From JBKHDT01 sp046541195 (GTDB taxonomy: Bacteria; Pseudomonadota; Gammaproteobacteria; Halothiobacillales; Halothiobacillaceae): a stretch of 64,000 nucleotides of DNA. Shown here piece by piece: positions 25,459 to 34,943 of this stretch. Below the pieces are notes generated by a model. The model did not search any database. It had not been told where the DNA came from and worked only from the letters and a program-made list of their open reading frames with translations. Position 1 is the first letter of the stretch. Each line of letters starts with the position of its first letter. Made by a program: the position numbers and the translations under genes. Location: NCBI GenBank assembly GCA_046541195.1, contig JBKHDT010000002.1, positions 16,186-80,185 on the forward strand. Direction: 5' to 3'.

Positions 25459-25752
25459 TCAGCCGGCTCCCCGCCCGGCCCGGATCCCGGCCTTGACATT
25501 GTCCCAGCTGGCCCAGTTGTCCTCGCCCGGCGGCAGCTGCAGGTGATAGCCGATGGTGCGCAGGTTGTCGCAGACCACGTTCACGTCCTCGCGCGCGAGC
25601 TTGCGATCCGGCGTCAGTTCAAGTTCCATGACTGGCCGGGGGTCTCCCATGCGCTCCATGATCGGACGCGCCACGCAGTCAAAATCCCCCTCTCTGGCCA
25701 GATAGAGGTACAGCCCCTCGCGACGGCTGCTGCGGTAGATCCAGGTTTTCAA
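25459..25752 (-). CDS. ycgL: YcgL domain protein, TTG start
   Basis: 97 aa of the YcgL (DUF709) family. Seen: family start KTWIYRSSRREGLYLYL, a central segment MELELTPDRKLAREDV and a final HLQLPP, all signature blocks; unknown function. The ATG-initiated frame (25845) adds 31 non-conserved residues. Conservation begins right after a TTG codon at 25752 that has GGGAG 8-9 nt upstream, so TTG is the likely start. It is convergent with gpsA and lies upstream of no obvious partner. Confidence 0.88.
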   Translation of the reverse strand: MKTWIYRSSRREGLYLYLAREGDFDCVARPIMERMGDPRPVMELELTPDRKLAREDVNVVCDNLRTIGYHLQLPPGEDNWASWDNVKAGIRAGRGAG

Positions 25753-25832
25753 GGTTTGGCTCCCGTTCCGAAATGCATGCCGGCGACCGCCAGCGGATCG
25801 AGCGGGCGTACCGGCAGACAATGAAATGAAAA

Positions 25833-25853
25833 GACCCCGCATCAAGCGGGGTC
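25833..25853 (-). terminator. Intrinsic terminator of fbp
   Basis: Read on the minus strand: GACCCCGC, loop TTGAT, GCGGGGTC, then TTTTCATTTC. It lies 51 nt past the fbp stop, 81 nt before the ycgL start, which makes fbp a separate unit. Confidence 0.88.
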
Positions 25854-25903
25854 CGGGTCAATGGGCGCACCCGGCGGCAAGCCGAACGGGCCGCCGACCG
25901 GGA

Positions 25904-26908
25904 TCAGCCTTCCTTGTGGTAGTCCCAGATGCGCTGTACCTCGTTCCTGGAACCGAGGATGACCGGCACACGCTGGTGCAGCTTCTCGGGCTGCATTTCG
26001 AGGATCCGCTCGGGCCCGGTGATGGAAAGACCACCGGCCTGCTCGACGATCATCGACATCGGGTTGGCCTCGTACATCAGGCGCAGCTTGCCACCCTTTT
26101 CGCGCGTCTTGCTGTCGATCGGGTACATGAACACCCCGCCGCGGGTCAGGATGCGGTGTACTTCCGCCACCATCGAGGCCACCCAGCGCATGTTGAAGTC
26201 GCGACCGCGCGGACCTTCCTTGCCCTTGAGGCACTCGTCGATATAGCGCTGAACCGGCGCGTCCCAGAACCGCTGGTTGGACATGTTGATGGCAAACTCG
26301 CTGGTTTCCTCGGCAAGGCGGATATCCGCATGGGTGAGGATGAACTCGCCGAGCTCCCGGTCCAGCGTGAAGCCGTTCACACCGTTGCCGATGGTCAGTA
26401 CCAGGATGGTCGAGGGCCCGTAGGTCACGTAGCCGGCGGCGACCTGCTCGGTGCCCGGCTTCAGGAAGTCCTCCTCGGACGGGTCGGCCTTGCCCTCCGG
26501 CGCCTTGAGGATCGAAAAGATCGTGCCGACCGTGACGTTCACGTCGATGTTCGACGAGCCATCCAGTGGATCGTAGGTGCACAGGTACCTGCCCCGGGCA
26601 AGCTCGGCGGGCAGCTGGTAAACCTCGTCCATCTCCTCGGAGGCCAGCGCGGCGACCTGGCCACCCTCGGCCAGAATCCGGGTGAACTCGTCGTTGGAGA
26701 TGATATCGAGCTTCTTCTGGGTCTCGCCCTGGACGTTCTCGGTTTCCGCCGAACCGAGAATTCCGATCAGGTTGCCCTTGCCCACCTGCGAGGAGATGAG
26801 CTTGCAGGCAGAGGCGATGTCGCCCATCAGCAGCGTGAAGTCCGTGTCGATACGACCGGCGCGGACTTGCGCGGCAAGATACTGCGACAGACTGGGATTG
26901 CTGGACAT
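25904..26908 (-). CDS. fbp: Fructose-1,6-bisphosphatase, class I
   Basis: Hydrolyses fructose 1,6-bisphosphate; serves gluconeogenesis and the Calvin-cycle regeneration phase. Seen: 334 aa; N-terminal TDFTLLMGDIASACKLIS, metal-binding ALASEEMDE and CTYDPLDGSSNIDVN (the DPLDGSSN signature), RYIDECLKG, and the late GGVFMYPIDSK and LRLMYEANPMSMIVEQAGG. AAGGAG 9 nt before the start. With phosphoribulokinase at 11.6 kb it supports autotrophy. Confidence 0.97.
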   Translation of the reverse strand: MSSNPSLSQYLAAQVRAGRIDTDFTLLMGDIASACKLISSQVGKGNLIGILGSAETENVQGETQKKLDIISNDEFTRILAEGGQVAALASEEMDEVYQLPAELARGRYLCTYDPLDGSSNIDVNVTVGTIFSILKAPEGKADPSEEDFLKPGTEQVAAGYVTYGPSTILVLTIGNGVNGFTLDRELGEFILTHADIRLAEETSEFAINMSNQRFWDAPVQRYIDECLKGKEGPRGRDFNMRWVASMVAEVHRILTRGGVFMYPIDSKTREKGGKLRLMYEANPMSMIVEQAGGLSITGPERILEMQPEKLHQRVPVILGSRNEVQRIWDYHKEG

Positions 26909-27477
26909 GTGATTGACTCCTTGGCGTGTCGTGCTTCGTGATTATCGGATCGAACATTCCGGCCGCGCCAGCCGCTGCCGGCGATTCGGGCCGCCGCGCA
27001 ACCCCTGATCGACTCGGGGCGGCACCTGTCGCGCAGGCGGGCCACGGCCGCTTCCCTGGCCATGAACGGGCCTGGCCATGAACTGATCGGTGACGCGACC
27101 TGAACCCCCGACGGGCCCAACCCCTGCTTCCCGGCAGCCGGTGGCACCCCGGGATCGTCGCCTCCGGCGACCGCGGCATCATTACAGTGCGATCTTACCG
27201 CAAATCCAACCGTTTCGGGGCACCCGGCAGTCGAGCGCTGCTGTTCGTCTTGCTCTGGCCGGAGGATGGCGGCTATCCTCTTGCATGGCATTCGTCGACT
27301 GGCCTGCGAAGCGACGCCACAGGCCGACACCGCCGCGTGCAAGCCCGCGCCATCGGCGCGACGGGAACATCGGCCCGTTCGCCACAGCCTTCCGGACGCT
27401 TGCCGGCAACGGTCTGCGCGACCGAAAGACTCCGGGACAGGAATCGGAGGCCACAACAGGGGAGTCAGGACCGGACC
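26909..27477. other. 569-nt divergent intergenic region (fbp / PilZ gene)
   Basis: No gene recognised. The frame of the PilZ gene stays open to 27187 but the extension is low-complexity, unconserved in look and has no RBS. Promoters for both divergent genes should be here; none is obvious by eye. Confidence 0.5.
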
Positions 27478-28215
27478 ATGGGTCAGGACGATGAAAACAT
27501 CACGACCGTAAAGAGTCGCAGGATCATATCCAAGATCATGACCCGTCATTTTGATGCGCGGGGCCGGTTCCGGCTGCGCGCGCAGGACGAAACGGGCGAC
27601 GAGCACCAGGGCGAGACCCGCTTCGTGAAGCATGACGCGGACGAAGGCGTGATCATGGTGGAGGCCTTGCAGAGCGTGACCGGACGCCACCTGGAAATGG
27701 CAGACCGGATCGAGGTACGCGGGGTGCTCGACTCGCTGCTGACCTGGTTTCAGACCGGCCGGCTCGAGACGGTACGCGAGGGTGACGACCGCTATTACGT
27801 GATCCCCTATCCGGACGAATTGTACCGACTGCAACGTCGCAACGCGTTCCGCATTCCGCTGCCCCGCACCCTGACCTCACAAATCGAGGCGCACATCGGC
27901 GAGGAAACGACGCCGGTCCAGCGTGATATCCGCACCCGGATCTTCGACCTGTCGGCCACCGGAGCGGCGATCCTGGTGACCCAGGACGATGCCGAATGGC
28001 TGGAGGTGGGCACGCGGCTTTCCGGCGCCCGTCTGTATGTCGAGGGCCTGCTCGACATCGTGGTCACCATGGAGGTACGCAATCACCGGCCGGGGATGAA
28101 GGACGACGAGGTGCTCGTCGGGGTGCATTTCGAGACGCTGGGTGCCACGGAGGGACACGCCCTGCAGCGCGCGGTCATGGAAATCCAGCGCACGTCCCTG
28201 CTGGCGGGCGACTGA
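27478..28215 (+). CDS. PilZ-domain c-di-GMP receptor, YcgR-like
   Basis: 245-aa cyclic-di-GMP effector. Seen: N-terminal YcgR-type beta domain (about 10-115), then a PilZ domain opening with YRLQRRNAFRIPLP (RxxxR c-di-GMP motif) and DLSATGAAILV (the [D/N]xSxxG motif), both intact. YcgR acts as a flagellar brake in enterics; no flagellar genes lie nearby, so the target here is open. Start chosen at MGQDDEN because the protein-like pattern begins there; an upstream start at 27187 is possible. Together with the GGDEF/EAL genes at 35-40 kb it shows active c-di-GMP signalling. Confidence 0.87.
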   Translation: MGQDDENITTVKSRRIISKIMTRHFDARGRFRLRAQDETGDEHQGETRFVKHDADEGVIMVEALQSVTGRHLEMADRIEVRGVLDSLLTWFQTGRLETVREGDDRYYVIPYPDELYRLQRRNAFRIPLPRTLTSQIEAHIGEETTPVQRDIRTRIFDLSATGAAILVTQDDAEWLEVGTRLSGARLYVEGLLDIVVTMEVRNHRPGMKDDEVLVGVHFETLGATEGHALQRAVMEIQRTSLLAGD

Positions 28216-28312
28216 TCGCCCGCGGGCACTGCCTCCGGATCGGCGCCGCGCCATAGGGGCCCGCAGCGGCTTTCAGGTCGTCACGCGGTTCCCGTCGGCG
28301 ATCCCGGGCGGG

Positions 28313-29230
28313 TCAAAGGGCCTCGACAGACAGGCGCGTACCGAGACGCACGGTCTCTCCCGGCGCGACCAGCACGGCATCGTCAGCCGCATTGGTTGCC
28401 TCGATGCAGACCATGCCCCGGTAGTCCTCCGCCTCCATGCCCGAAAGGCTTGCGGCCTTTTCCCGCCAGGGCGTCCACACCACCGTCGAGCGGCTGCCGG
28501 TTTTCTCCACCCGGATCTGACGCTGCCCGGCCGGATCATGCAGGATCAGCGGATTCTCCGTGTCCAGATAGATCCGGTCCATCTCGCCCGCGAAGCGAAT
28601 CACCGCCTCGGCCTCACGACGCCGCGCCATCCCGGCAAGCTTGTCCAGGTAGGGCCGGGCCTGGAGTCCATCCAGGAAGGCCAGGTGCAGGTCTTTCACC
28701 GAAAGGTAGGTATGCAGACCCTGGGTCAGGGTAAATGGCACATGGTTGACGTTCTGGGTGATCAGGGTCAGCTCGGCTGCTGCGCCCAGCTTCATCGTCA
28801 GGGTCAGCCTGAAGTCATGCGGCCAGATGCTCAGGCCCGCCGGATCACTGCCGAGGGTGAAGGTCAGGGTCACTGCGTCGCTGTCCGACTCGACCGCGGA
28901 CACCGCCCACTGCCGCTCACGGGCAAATCCGTGGGCACCGGAATGCTCGGGGTGGTTGCCGAACCACGGCCAGCAGACGGGAACGCCGCCCCGCACCGGC
29001 CTGCCCACCAGGAACTGGGCCGACTCACTCACCCAGGTCACCGGCCTGCCGTGCGCCTGTGCGACGTTGGGCTGCCACTCAAGCAGCTGGGCACCTTGCA
29101 GCGCCACGCGCGCTTGCGCCCGCGGATGAGAAACGACCACCTCGTCCAGTTCGCCCCGTTCACGAACGAAGCGGACAATGCCGGGCAAACCGAACTGTTC
29201 TTCAAGTCCGGCGAGATCCTGTTGCGCCAT
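28313..29230 (-). CDS. D-hexose-6-phosphate mutarotase (YeaD family)
   Basis: Aldose-1-epimerase-fold enzyme thought to interconvert anomers of glucose 6-phosphate. Seen: 305 aa from MAQQDLAG with AAGGAG upstream; GAQLLEWQP, GGVPVCWPWFG (RGGVPVCWPWFG active-site arginine region), GAHGFARERQW with catalytic-type His, THVNH-like NVNHVPFTLTQGLHTYL, and a C-terminal MEAEDYRGMVCIEATNA. All fit the YeaD group. A longer open frame to 29290 is unsupported. Confidence 0.92.
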   Translation of the reverse strand: MAQQDLAGLEEQFGLPGIVRFVRERGELDEVVVSHPRAQARVALQGAQLLEWQPNVAQAHGRPVTWVSESAQFLVGRPVRGGVPVCWPWFGNHPEHSGAHGFARERQWAVSAVESDSDAVTLTFTLGSDPAGLSIWPHDFRLTLTMKLGAAAELTLITQNVNHVPFTLTQGLHTYLSVKDLHLAFLDGLQARPYLDKLAGMARRREAEAVIRFAGEMDRIYLDTENPLILHDPAGQRQIRVEKTGSRSTVVWTPWREKAASLSGMEAEDYRGMVCIEATNAADDAVLVAPGETVRLGTRLSVEAL

Positions 29231-29498
29231 GGTTCCGGGCTCCTTGTCTGTCGAATCGAAAGGCCGGGTCCGGGAAGACCCGACCGGCAATGCGTCCCCA
29301 GGACGGTCCGGGGCGCGTCATCAGCCTGCCCGCATCGCACCGGGCGGCATGTCAGTGCAAGACGGGGCCGGAACATGGCGGGAAGACCTGGTTGCCCGTG
29401 CGCCATCCAGATCCAGGCCGGGCATCCGATGGACAACCACCTCGCACGCCCCGCCTTCGGGACGAACGGAACCTGGCACGCCGGCTGGCGGATTGCGC

Positions 29499-29810
29499 TC
29501 AGGTACGGATCAGGGAGTTCTCGGAGGTCGGATCCATCGGGGAGGGCGCATAGTCATCGGGCTGGTCGTCATTGACCCATTGCAAACCGTCAACCACATA
29601 CTTGAAGTGATACTCGCCGTCTTTCTCGAGATCCACCGTGATCGAGTAGCTGCCGTCCTTCTTGCGCTTGAGCGGATGGGCCTCAATCGACCAGGAGTTG
29701 AAATCTCCCGCCAGGTGAACGGTCTCACCCTCGCCAACGTGTTCCGGGGGCAGCGTGAACGTGACCTTGCACACCGGCTTGGTCTTCAGGTACTTCTTCT
29801 GGAGGCTCAT
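29499..29810 (-). CDS. Glycogen-binding (CBM48) domain protein
   Basis: 103-aa stand-alone carbohydrate-binding module of the isoamylase-early-set (CBM48) type. Seen: VTFTLPPEHVGEGETVHLAGDF then NSWSIEAHPLKRKKDGSYS and EYHFKYVVDG, the W and K/F binding-site pattern of AMPK-beta/GlgB N-domains, with no catalytic domain attached. Role unknown; could tether partners to glycogen. Adjacent to a hexose-phosphate mutarotase on the same strand, about 270 nt apart, hinting at carbohydrate storage (inference). Confidence 0.85.
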   Translation of the reverse strand: MSLQKKYLKTKPVCKVTFTLPPEHVGEGETVHLAGDFNSWSIEAHPLKRKKDGSYSITVDLEKDGEYHFKYVVDGLQWVNDDQPDDYAPSPMDPTSENSLIRT

Positions 29811-29925
29811 GGGCGTGTACTCCTGTGACTTTCTGGGACAGGCAACCGATGCCTATGGCGTGAGTTTAGAACAAATGCATGATCGGATTGTGACGATCTG
29901 CATGCACAACGCGAAAGTGGCTCGC

Positions 29926-30279
29926 TCAGCGCTCTGTCTGCGGGGCCCGGCGCAGGAGGGCCTTGTCGTCGATCAGGTCCAGCAGGCGCCGTTCGTTGAT
30001 CATGCCGGCGGTCACGAAAAGGATCAGCAGGATCAGCAACGCGCCCACCGCAAGCAGGAGCACCGGCGCCATCGCGGCCAGCAATGCCTGCGTGGAGGGC
30101 TCAAGCGTGCCGGCCTCGATCATTGCGAGCACCTCAAGCGGATTGACCAGCAGCGGCTGAAAAATGAACAGCGCCGCAAACAGACCAATGGTCAGCAGCA
30201 CGAGCGCCACCGCAATCCGCGGCCAGATTCGCACGAGCCGACGGCGCCGGCAAAGCATCGTCTCAAGATCCCTGACCAT
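29926..30279 (-). CDS. Unknown membrane protein, 117 aa
   Basis: Not recognised. Seen: basic N-terminus (CRRRRLVRIWPR), two long hydrophobic stretches (IAVALVLLTIGLFAALFIF, about 23-41, and PVLLLAVGALLILLILFVTAG, about 72-92) with an amphipathic stretch between, and a charged C-terminus. It starts 3 nt after moaD on the same strand, so they are likely co-transcribed. No functional clue. Confidence 0.7.
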   Translation of the reverse strand: MVRDLETMLCRRRRLVRIWPRIAVALVLLTIGLFAALFIFQPLLVNPLEVLAMIEAGTLEPSTQALLAAMAPVLLLAVGALLILLILFVTAGMINERRLLDLIDDKALLRRAPQTER

Positions 30280-30282
30280 GGC

Positions 30283-30528
30283 TCAGCCTCCTGTCACCGG
30301 GGGGAAGAAGGCCACCTCGTCACCACCGCGGACCGGATGGTCGAACGCCACGTAATCGTGATTCACGGCCGCCAGCGTGTTGGCCGGCCGCTCGACGCCG
30401 GCCGACCTGTGCCACACGTCCTCGACGGTCAGACTGCTTTCGGATTCCGCGGACGCCACCTCGACCGAAGTCGCGTCGACCCCGACGAGCTCCCGCAGGC
30501 TGGCAAAAAACTTCACCTTTATGTTCAT
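30283..30528 (-). CDS. moaD: MoaD/ThiS-family sulfur carrier
   Basis: 81-aa ubiquitin-fold sulfur carrier, most likely the small subunit of molybdopterin synthase. Seen: VKFFASLRELVGVDATSVEV beta-grasp start, HDYVAFDHPVRGGDEVAFFPPVTGG with the obligatory C-terminal Gly-Gly that is thiocarboxylated. FFPPVTGG is MoaD-typical. No moaE or other moa gene is in the window, so it is an orphan, and a different carrier role remains possible. It is followed closely by an unknown membrane protein. Confidence 0.85.
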   Translation of the reverse strand: MNIKVKFFASLRELVGVDATSVEVASAESESSLTVEDVWHRSAGVERPANTLAAVNHDYVAFDHPVRGGDEVAFFPPVTGG

Positions 30529-30957
30529 TCGTGTACCCTACCGATTGACTTTCGGGACTGTCGTGCCCGGCCCGTGCGCAGCAGGCCGCGAGGCCGCATG
30601 GCATACCGTCCGGTCCGGGTGCCCGCCGCCGGTTCATCCGGTTTTCGGGCCGGCGCTGCCGCGATTTTGCAGGCATGGAACGCGCCGCTTCCGGCTGGCG
30701 GCCCGCGGATTTGCCGGCAGGGCCGGGATCTTCTTCACCGATCCCGCCCGCCCCAATCCCGGCAACCAGAACTGCGGGCCGGCACATGGCACAGGCCACC
30801 GAATCGGGCAGCACGGACCGGACGTTTGGCGGCCCTGGCGCCCTGACGCGAACGCATGGCGAGGAGGCACCCGGCGTGACCGCGAGATGCGTCGCGGCGC
30901 CGAAGCCGGGTCGCGTCACGGCTGCAGAGCATACCAAGAACTGACCGGAGAGTTGCC
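30529..30957. other. 429-nt divergent intergenic region (moaD / asmA)
   Basis: Several frames are open on both strands but are GC-skew shadows without start signals or recognisable products. No repeat or terminator seen. Promoters for moaD and asmA are expected here. Confidence 0.5.
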
Positions 30958-33213
30958 ATGAATTGGCTGGGGCGCCTGTTCGTCTCCTTCCTCGCGATCC
31001 TCGTGCTGCTGGCCCTCGGCCTGCTCGCGCTGGCGGTCACCTTCGACCCGAACGATCACCGGGAACGAATTGCCCGGGCACTCTCCGGCCACCTGGGACA
31101 ACCCGTGCGCATCGAGGGTGAACTGGCGCTTGAGGTCTATCCCTGGCTGGGCGTGACGAGCGGCCGGGTCCGGCTGGACAATCCCCCGGGGTTTTCGGAC
31201 AACCCGATGCTCCAGGCGGACGGGCTTGAGGCACGCGCCGCGCTGCTGCCCCTTCTGCGCGGCGAGATCGTGCTGGATACCATCGTATTGCGGGCGCCGC
31301 GGCTGCGCCTGGAGCTTGATGGTCGCGGCGGGCACAACTGGTCCCCCCTGATCGGTCACCTGACGGGCGACACCGCGTCCGGACAAAGCCCGCCGGATCA
31401 GCCGGCCGCATCCACCCGCCCCAGGGAGCTGGCGCTCGCCGGCATCGAAATCCGGGACGGACGGGTGCTGGTGGTCGACCCGATCCGGGAACGGCAGGTC
31501 GAGCTTGATGACATCCAGCTGGCCATCGGCGCCCTGCAACCCGGCCTGCCCGTGGACTTTCGACTTGACGGGCGACTTGAGGCCGACGCCCCGCAGCTGT
31601 CCGCGACCATGATGCTCTCCGGCCAGCTGCTCCAGGACGAGGAAGCCCTGCTGCTGATCTCGCCCCGCTTCCGGGCGGAGGGCCGGGCAACCGCCCCCTT
31701 GCCGGAACGATTCGAGATTGCGCTGGAATCCGAGTTCGCGCAGACCCTGCCGGATTCGGGCAGCTACCTGGTCGCAGACAGCCGAATGGAGGTTTCAGCC
31801 TCGGCCCTGCCCTGGCTGTCCTACCTCGACCTGGACCTTGACACCCGGATGACCGGCAACTGGCGGGCCGGAAGGCATCGGCTCGAAGGGCTGCAGGCCG
31901 GAGTTCTCATGCGCGGCCTGCCGATTCGCAGTGGCGAGCTGGCCATGGACATCGAGACGGGCATCGCCGTGGATCTGCCGAACGGGACCGCCCGGCTCCC
32001 GGATCTGGTCATGCGCAGCGACCCCGTCGTGCTCCGGGGCCAGTTCGACATCGCCGGACTCCTGGAGCCGGGACGCTGGCGACTCGGCGGCCCGATGCGC
32101 CTGGACCCGTTCAGCCCGAAGGCGCTGGCCCGAACCCTGAACCAGCCGGTGCCAAAAATGCGCGACGAGACTGCCCTGGAGCACTTCGCGCTTTCCGGCT
32201 ACCTGGACGCCGACGCGCACCGCGTCAGCCTGTCCGAGGCGCGCCTGGAACTGGACGACCAGCTTCTGAAGGGCGAGCTCGGCCTCGGCGGCAGCAGCCT
32301 GCGTCACATTCGGGTGGCGCTTTCGACGCCGTTGCTGGACCTGGACCGCTACCTGCCGGCCGGCGAAGACGACCCCTCGCCCGAACCGCTGGCAGGTGCG
32401 CACCGGATGCCGCGCGGACTGGGCGGTTCACGGGCCGAACGAACCGATCAGCCCGTTCCGCTGCCCGTCGCCCTGCTCCGGAGCCTCGACACCGAGATCC
32501 GCCTCTCCGCGGACGTCATCCGGATATTCGACCAGCAGCTGGAGAATCTCACGGTTGTCTTCCGGGGCAGGGACGGCGAACTGGCCTTCGACCGACTGGA
32601 CTTCAACGCCTACCGGGGCCTCGTCCGAAGCCAGAGCCATCTCGACCTGCGTGCCCAGGTGCCCGGATGGCGGCTGGCCATGGATGCCCGTCACGTCAGC
32701 CTGAGTCCGATGCTCGAGGCGTGGTTGCTCGAAGATCGGCTCGGCGGGGTCGCCGACCTGACCCTGGACCTTGAAACCACCGGGCAGCGACCGAGCGCCA
32801 TGAAAGCCGGACTGGACGGCCACCTGGAATTCAGGGTTACGGACGGGCATGTCGAAGGCATCGACCTGGACGGTCACATTGAAGGTCTGCGCAACCCGGA
32901 GAATACGCCCCGAACGCCCGCGCTGCGGCACGAAACCCGGATCGGCTCGTTGTCCGGTACCGCCCGGATCCGCAACGGGCTGCTGCAAAGCGATGCGCTT
33001 TCCGGGGTGCTCGACGACCTTCCGGTTCGCGGTCGCGGCGAAATCGACCTGGCACGCGACCGGCTCGACTACCAGCTTGAGATTGCCGCACCGGATGGCA
33101 CTTTCGAGCACGCGGACCGGCTGCTGCTGAAAGGACGCCTGGCCCACCCGCTGGTGACCACGGAACCCCGGCAACCGCCGCAGCCGGACAACACCCGGCT
33201 GCCGGCCCTCTAG
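30958..33213 (+). CDS. AsmA-family protein
   Basis: 751-aa inner-membrane-anchored periplasmic protein of the AsmA/TamB-like lipid-transport superfamily. Seen: N-terminal helix (LFVSFLAILVLLALGLLALAVTF, about 6-29), the AsmA opening pattern with LSGHLGQPVRIEGELALEVYPWLG and GLEARAALLPLLRGEI, then long repetitive beta segments, and a C-terminal AsmA domain with GHLEFRVTDGHVEGIDLDGH and LSGTARIRNGLL. Family members influence outer-membrane phospholipid and LPS homeostasis (known). Just 6 nt before mutY, the frequent asmA-mutY-yggX arrangement. Confidence 0.92.
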   Translation: MNWLGRLFVSFLAILVLLALGLLALAVTFDPNDHRERIARALSGHLGQPVRIEGELALEVYPWLGVTSGRVRLDNPPGFSDNPMLQADGLEARAALLPLLRGEIVLDTIVLRAPRLRLELDGRGGHNWSPLIGHLTGDTASGQSPPDQPAASTRPRELALAGIEIRDGRVLVVDPIRERQVELDDIQLAIGALQPGLPVDFRLDGRLEADAPQLSATMMLSGQLLQDEEALLLISPRFRAEGRATAPLPERFEIALESEFAQTLPDSGSYLVADSRMEVSASALPWLSYLDLDLDTRMTGNWRAGRHRLEGLQAGVLMRGLPIRSGELAMDIETGIAVDLPNGTARLPDLVMRSDPVVLRGQFDIAGLLEPGRWRLGGPMRLDPFSPKALARTLNQPVPKMRDETALEHFALSGYLDADAHRVSLSEARLELDDQLLKGELGLGGSSLRHIRVALSTPLLDLDRYLPAGEDDPSPEPLAGAHRMPRGLGGSRAERTDQPVPLPVALLRSLDTEIRLSADVIRIFDQQLENLTVVFRGRDGELAFDRLDFNAYRGLVRSQSHLDLRAQVPGWRLAMDARHVSLSPMLEAWLLEDRLGGVADLTLDLETTGQRPSAMKAGLDGHLEFRVTDGHVEGIDLDGHIEGLRNPENTPRTPALRHETRIGSLSGTARIRNGLLQSDALSGVLDDLPVRGRGEIDLARDRLDYQLEIAAPDGTFEHADRLLLKGRLAHPLVTTEPRQPPQPDNTRLPAL

Positions 33214-33219
33214 AATGCC

Positions 33220-34341
33220 GTGACCAACGACTTTGCCCGACGCCTGCTCGACTGGCACGCGCGACACGGTCGCCATGACCTGCCCTGGCAGCACCCCCGG
33301 ACGCCGTATCGGGTCTGGGTTTCGGAAATCATGCTCCAGCAGACCCAGGTCACCACGGTCATCCGTTATTTCGAGCGGTTCATGGCGCGGTTCCCGGATC
33401 TGGCCTGCCTGGCGGCGGCCGATACCGATGAAATCATGGGCCTCTGGCAGGGACTCGGATACTATGCCCGGGCGCGCAACCTTCATCGGGCCGCGGAACT
33501 GATCGTCGCCCGGCACGGCGGATGCTTTCCCCGGGATATCGAGCAGGTACAGGCCCTGCCGGGGATCGGCCGCTCCACGGCGGGCGCCATACTGGCCCAG
33601 GCGTTCGGGCAGCGCCATGCGATACTCGATGGCAACGTCAAGCGCGTGCTCGCGCGACACGAGGGTGTCGAGGGCGCCACCGAATCCGCGCCCATCCGGG
33701 ATCGGCTCTGGCATCTGGCCGAGCGGTACACGCCTGATTCGGACCTGCCGGCCTACACGCAGGCCATCATGGATCTGGGCGCCACGATCTGTCGCCTGCG
33801 CAAGCCCGCCTGTGAACTCTGCCCGGTGGCCGGCGACTGTGTCGCGCGACGAACCGGCCGCACCGGCGAATTGCCGACCCGTCCGGTACGCAAGGCCGTG
33901 CCGGTCCGTTCGGCCCGGCTGCTCTTGGTGCGCAGTCAGGCCGGGGTGCTGCTCGTCCGTCGGCCACCGACAGGCATCTGGGGTGGCCTGTGGAGCCTGC
34001 CCGAATGGCCGCAAGGCGACCTGCAGGGCGACCATGCCAATCCGGTCGGATGCCTGGGCCTGCGCGCTGCCGGCCCGCCGGTGGCGGTGGGACGATTCGC
34101 TCATCGCTTCACGCACTTCGTGCTCGAGGCCGAGGTGTTCGCGGTCAACGCGACGGAACCAACGGACCAGGTCCGTGACCAAGGCGACTGGCGCTGGGTC
34201 CACAACGGCCCCGACCAGGAAACGGGCATGCCGACCCCGGTGCGGCGATTCCTGGAAAACCTCGACACGGCGGCCCCGTGCAGCAGCCCGCGCAGGGAAT
34301 CCGGGCGCGCAGGGAACGCCCAATCCAAAGCAAAAACCTGA
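33220..34341 (+). CDS. mutY: A/G-specific adenine DNA glycosylase MutY
   Basis: Removes adenine mispaired with 8-oxoguanine. Seen: 373 aa; VWVSEIMLQQTQVTTV with the catalytic Glu, helix-hairpin-helix LPGIGRSTAGAI, the ILDGNVKRVLAR catalytic Asp, and the iron-sulfur loop C-x6-C-x2-C-x5-C (CRLRKPACELCPVAGDC). The C-terminal NUDIX-like 8-oxoG recognition domain has GLWSLPEWP and FAHRFTHFVLE. Start is GTG, 6 nt after asmA; no in-frame ATG lies nearby. The Ser/Arg-rich tail is not conserved. Confidence 0.96.
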   Translation: MTNDFARRLLDWHARHGRHDLPWQHPRTPYRVWVSEIMLQQTQVTTVIRYFERFMARFPDLACLAAADTDEIMGLWQGLGYYARARNLHRAAELIVARHGGCFPRDIEQVQALPGIGRSTAGAILAQAFGQRHAILDGNVKRVLARHEGVEGATESAPIRDRLWHLAERYTPDSDLPAYTQAIMDLGATICRLRKPACELCPVAGDCVARRTGRTGELPTRPVRKAVPVRSARLLLVRSQAGVLLVRRPPTGIWGGLWSLPEWPQGDLQGDHANPVGCLGLRAAGPPVAVGRFAHRFTHFVLEAEVFAVNATEPTDQVRDQGDWRWVHNGPDQETGMPTPVRRFLENLDTAAPCSSPRRESGRAGNAQSKAKT

Positions 34342-34353
34342 CGGGAGAAGAAC

Positions 34354-34626
34354 ATGACCAGAATGGTGCACTGCGTCCGGCTGGACCAGGAAGCCGAGGG
34401 ACTCGACAAGCCGCCCTATCCGGGCGCGCTCGGGCAGCGGATCTTCGAGCAGGTCTCCCGGGCCGCCTGGCGCGAATGGCTCGGTCACCAGACGATGCTG
34501 ATCAACGAGTATCGCCTGACCCCGGTGGACCCCAAGGCGCGCCAGTTTCTTGAGCAGGAGATGGAAAAGTTCTTCTTTGGGGGCGAGACGACACGCATCG
34601 AGGGCTATGTCCCCCCCGGGCAGTGA
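34354..34626 (+). CDS. yggX: YggX probable Fe(2+)-trafficking protein
   Basis: 90-aa protein protecting iron-sulfur proteins from oxidative damage. Seen: MTRMVHCVRLDQEAEGLDKPPYP-type start (conserved Cys7), RAAWREWLGHQTMLINEYRL, and MEKFFFGG near the end: all YggX hallmarks. 12 nt after mutY, whose iron-sulfur cluster it may help maintain; the mutY-yggX pair is widely conserved. Confidence 0.96.
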   Translation: MTRMVHCVRLDQEAEGLDKPPYPGALGQRIFEQVSRAAWREWLGHQTMLINEYRLTPVDPKARQFLEQEMEKFFFGGETTRIEGYVPPGQ

Positions 34627-34943
34627 ACATGCCGGCCGGCCAAACGCCCGCATGACCGACCCGCCGTGACCGGCCGGGATTATCCGGGACCACCGGCGCA
34701 ACAAAAAATGTGATCGACCCCAAAACACTTGTGCTGGCAAGGTTTTCCCTGATCGTCTAACTTCGAAAGGCTAAACCGACTCAGAAGCCGGAGCACTGGA
34801 CCGGGCGCCGCCGAAATTGCCTGCTGCCGGCGCACGCAGCCACGGCCCGGTCAGCTAAGGTCCCGTTCGACGGGCGCCAGGGTCCGCGCCCCGAGGAAAC
34901 CGAAACAGGCCCGCAGCGGAGAACGCGAAAAGACGCCGCAAAC
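34627..34943. other. 317-nt intergenic region before the signalling island
   Basis: No gene. It should carry the promoter of the diguanylate-cyclase/stressosome-like operon. An A-rich stretch (CAACAAAAAATGTGATC, about 34701-34717) is the only compositional feature; no sigma-54 or sigma-28 consensus was found. Confidence 0.5.

Noticed and set aside
30377..30961. Small frames between moaD and asmA
   Set aside because: Overlapping frames on both strands with Arg/Pro/Ala-rich, unconserved-looking products and no start signals.
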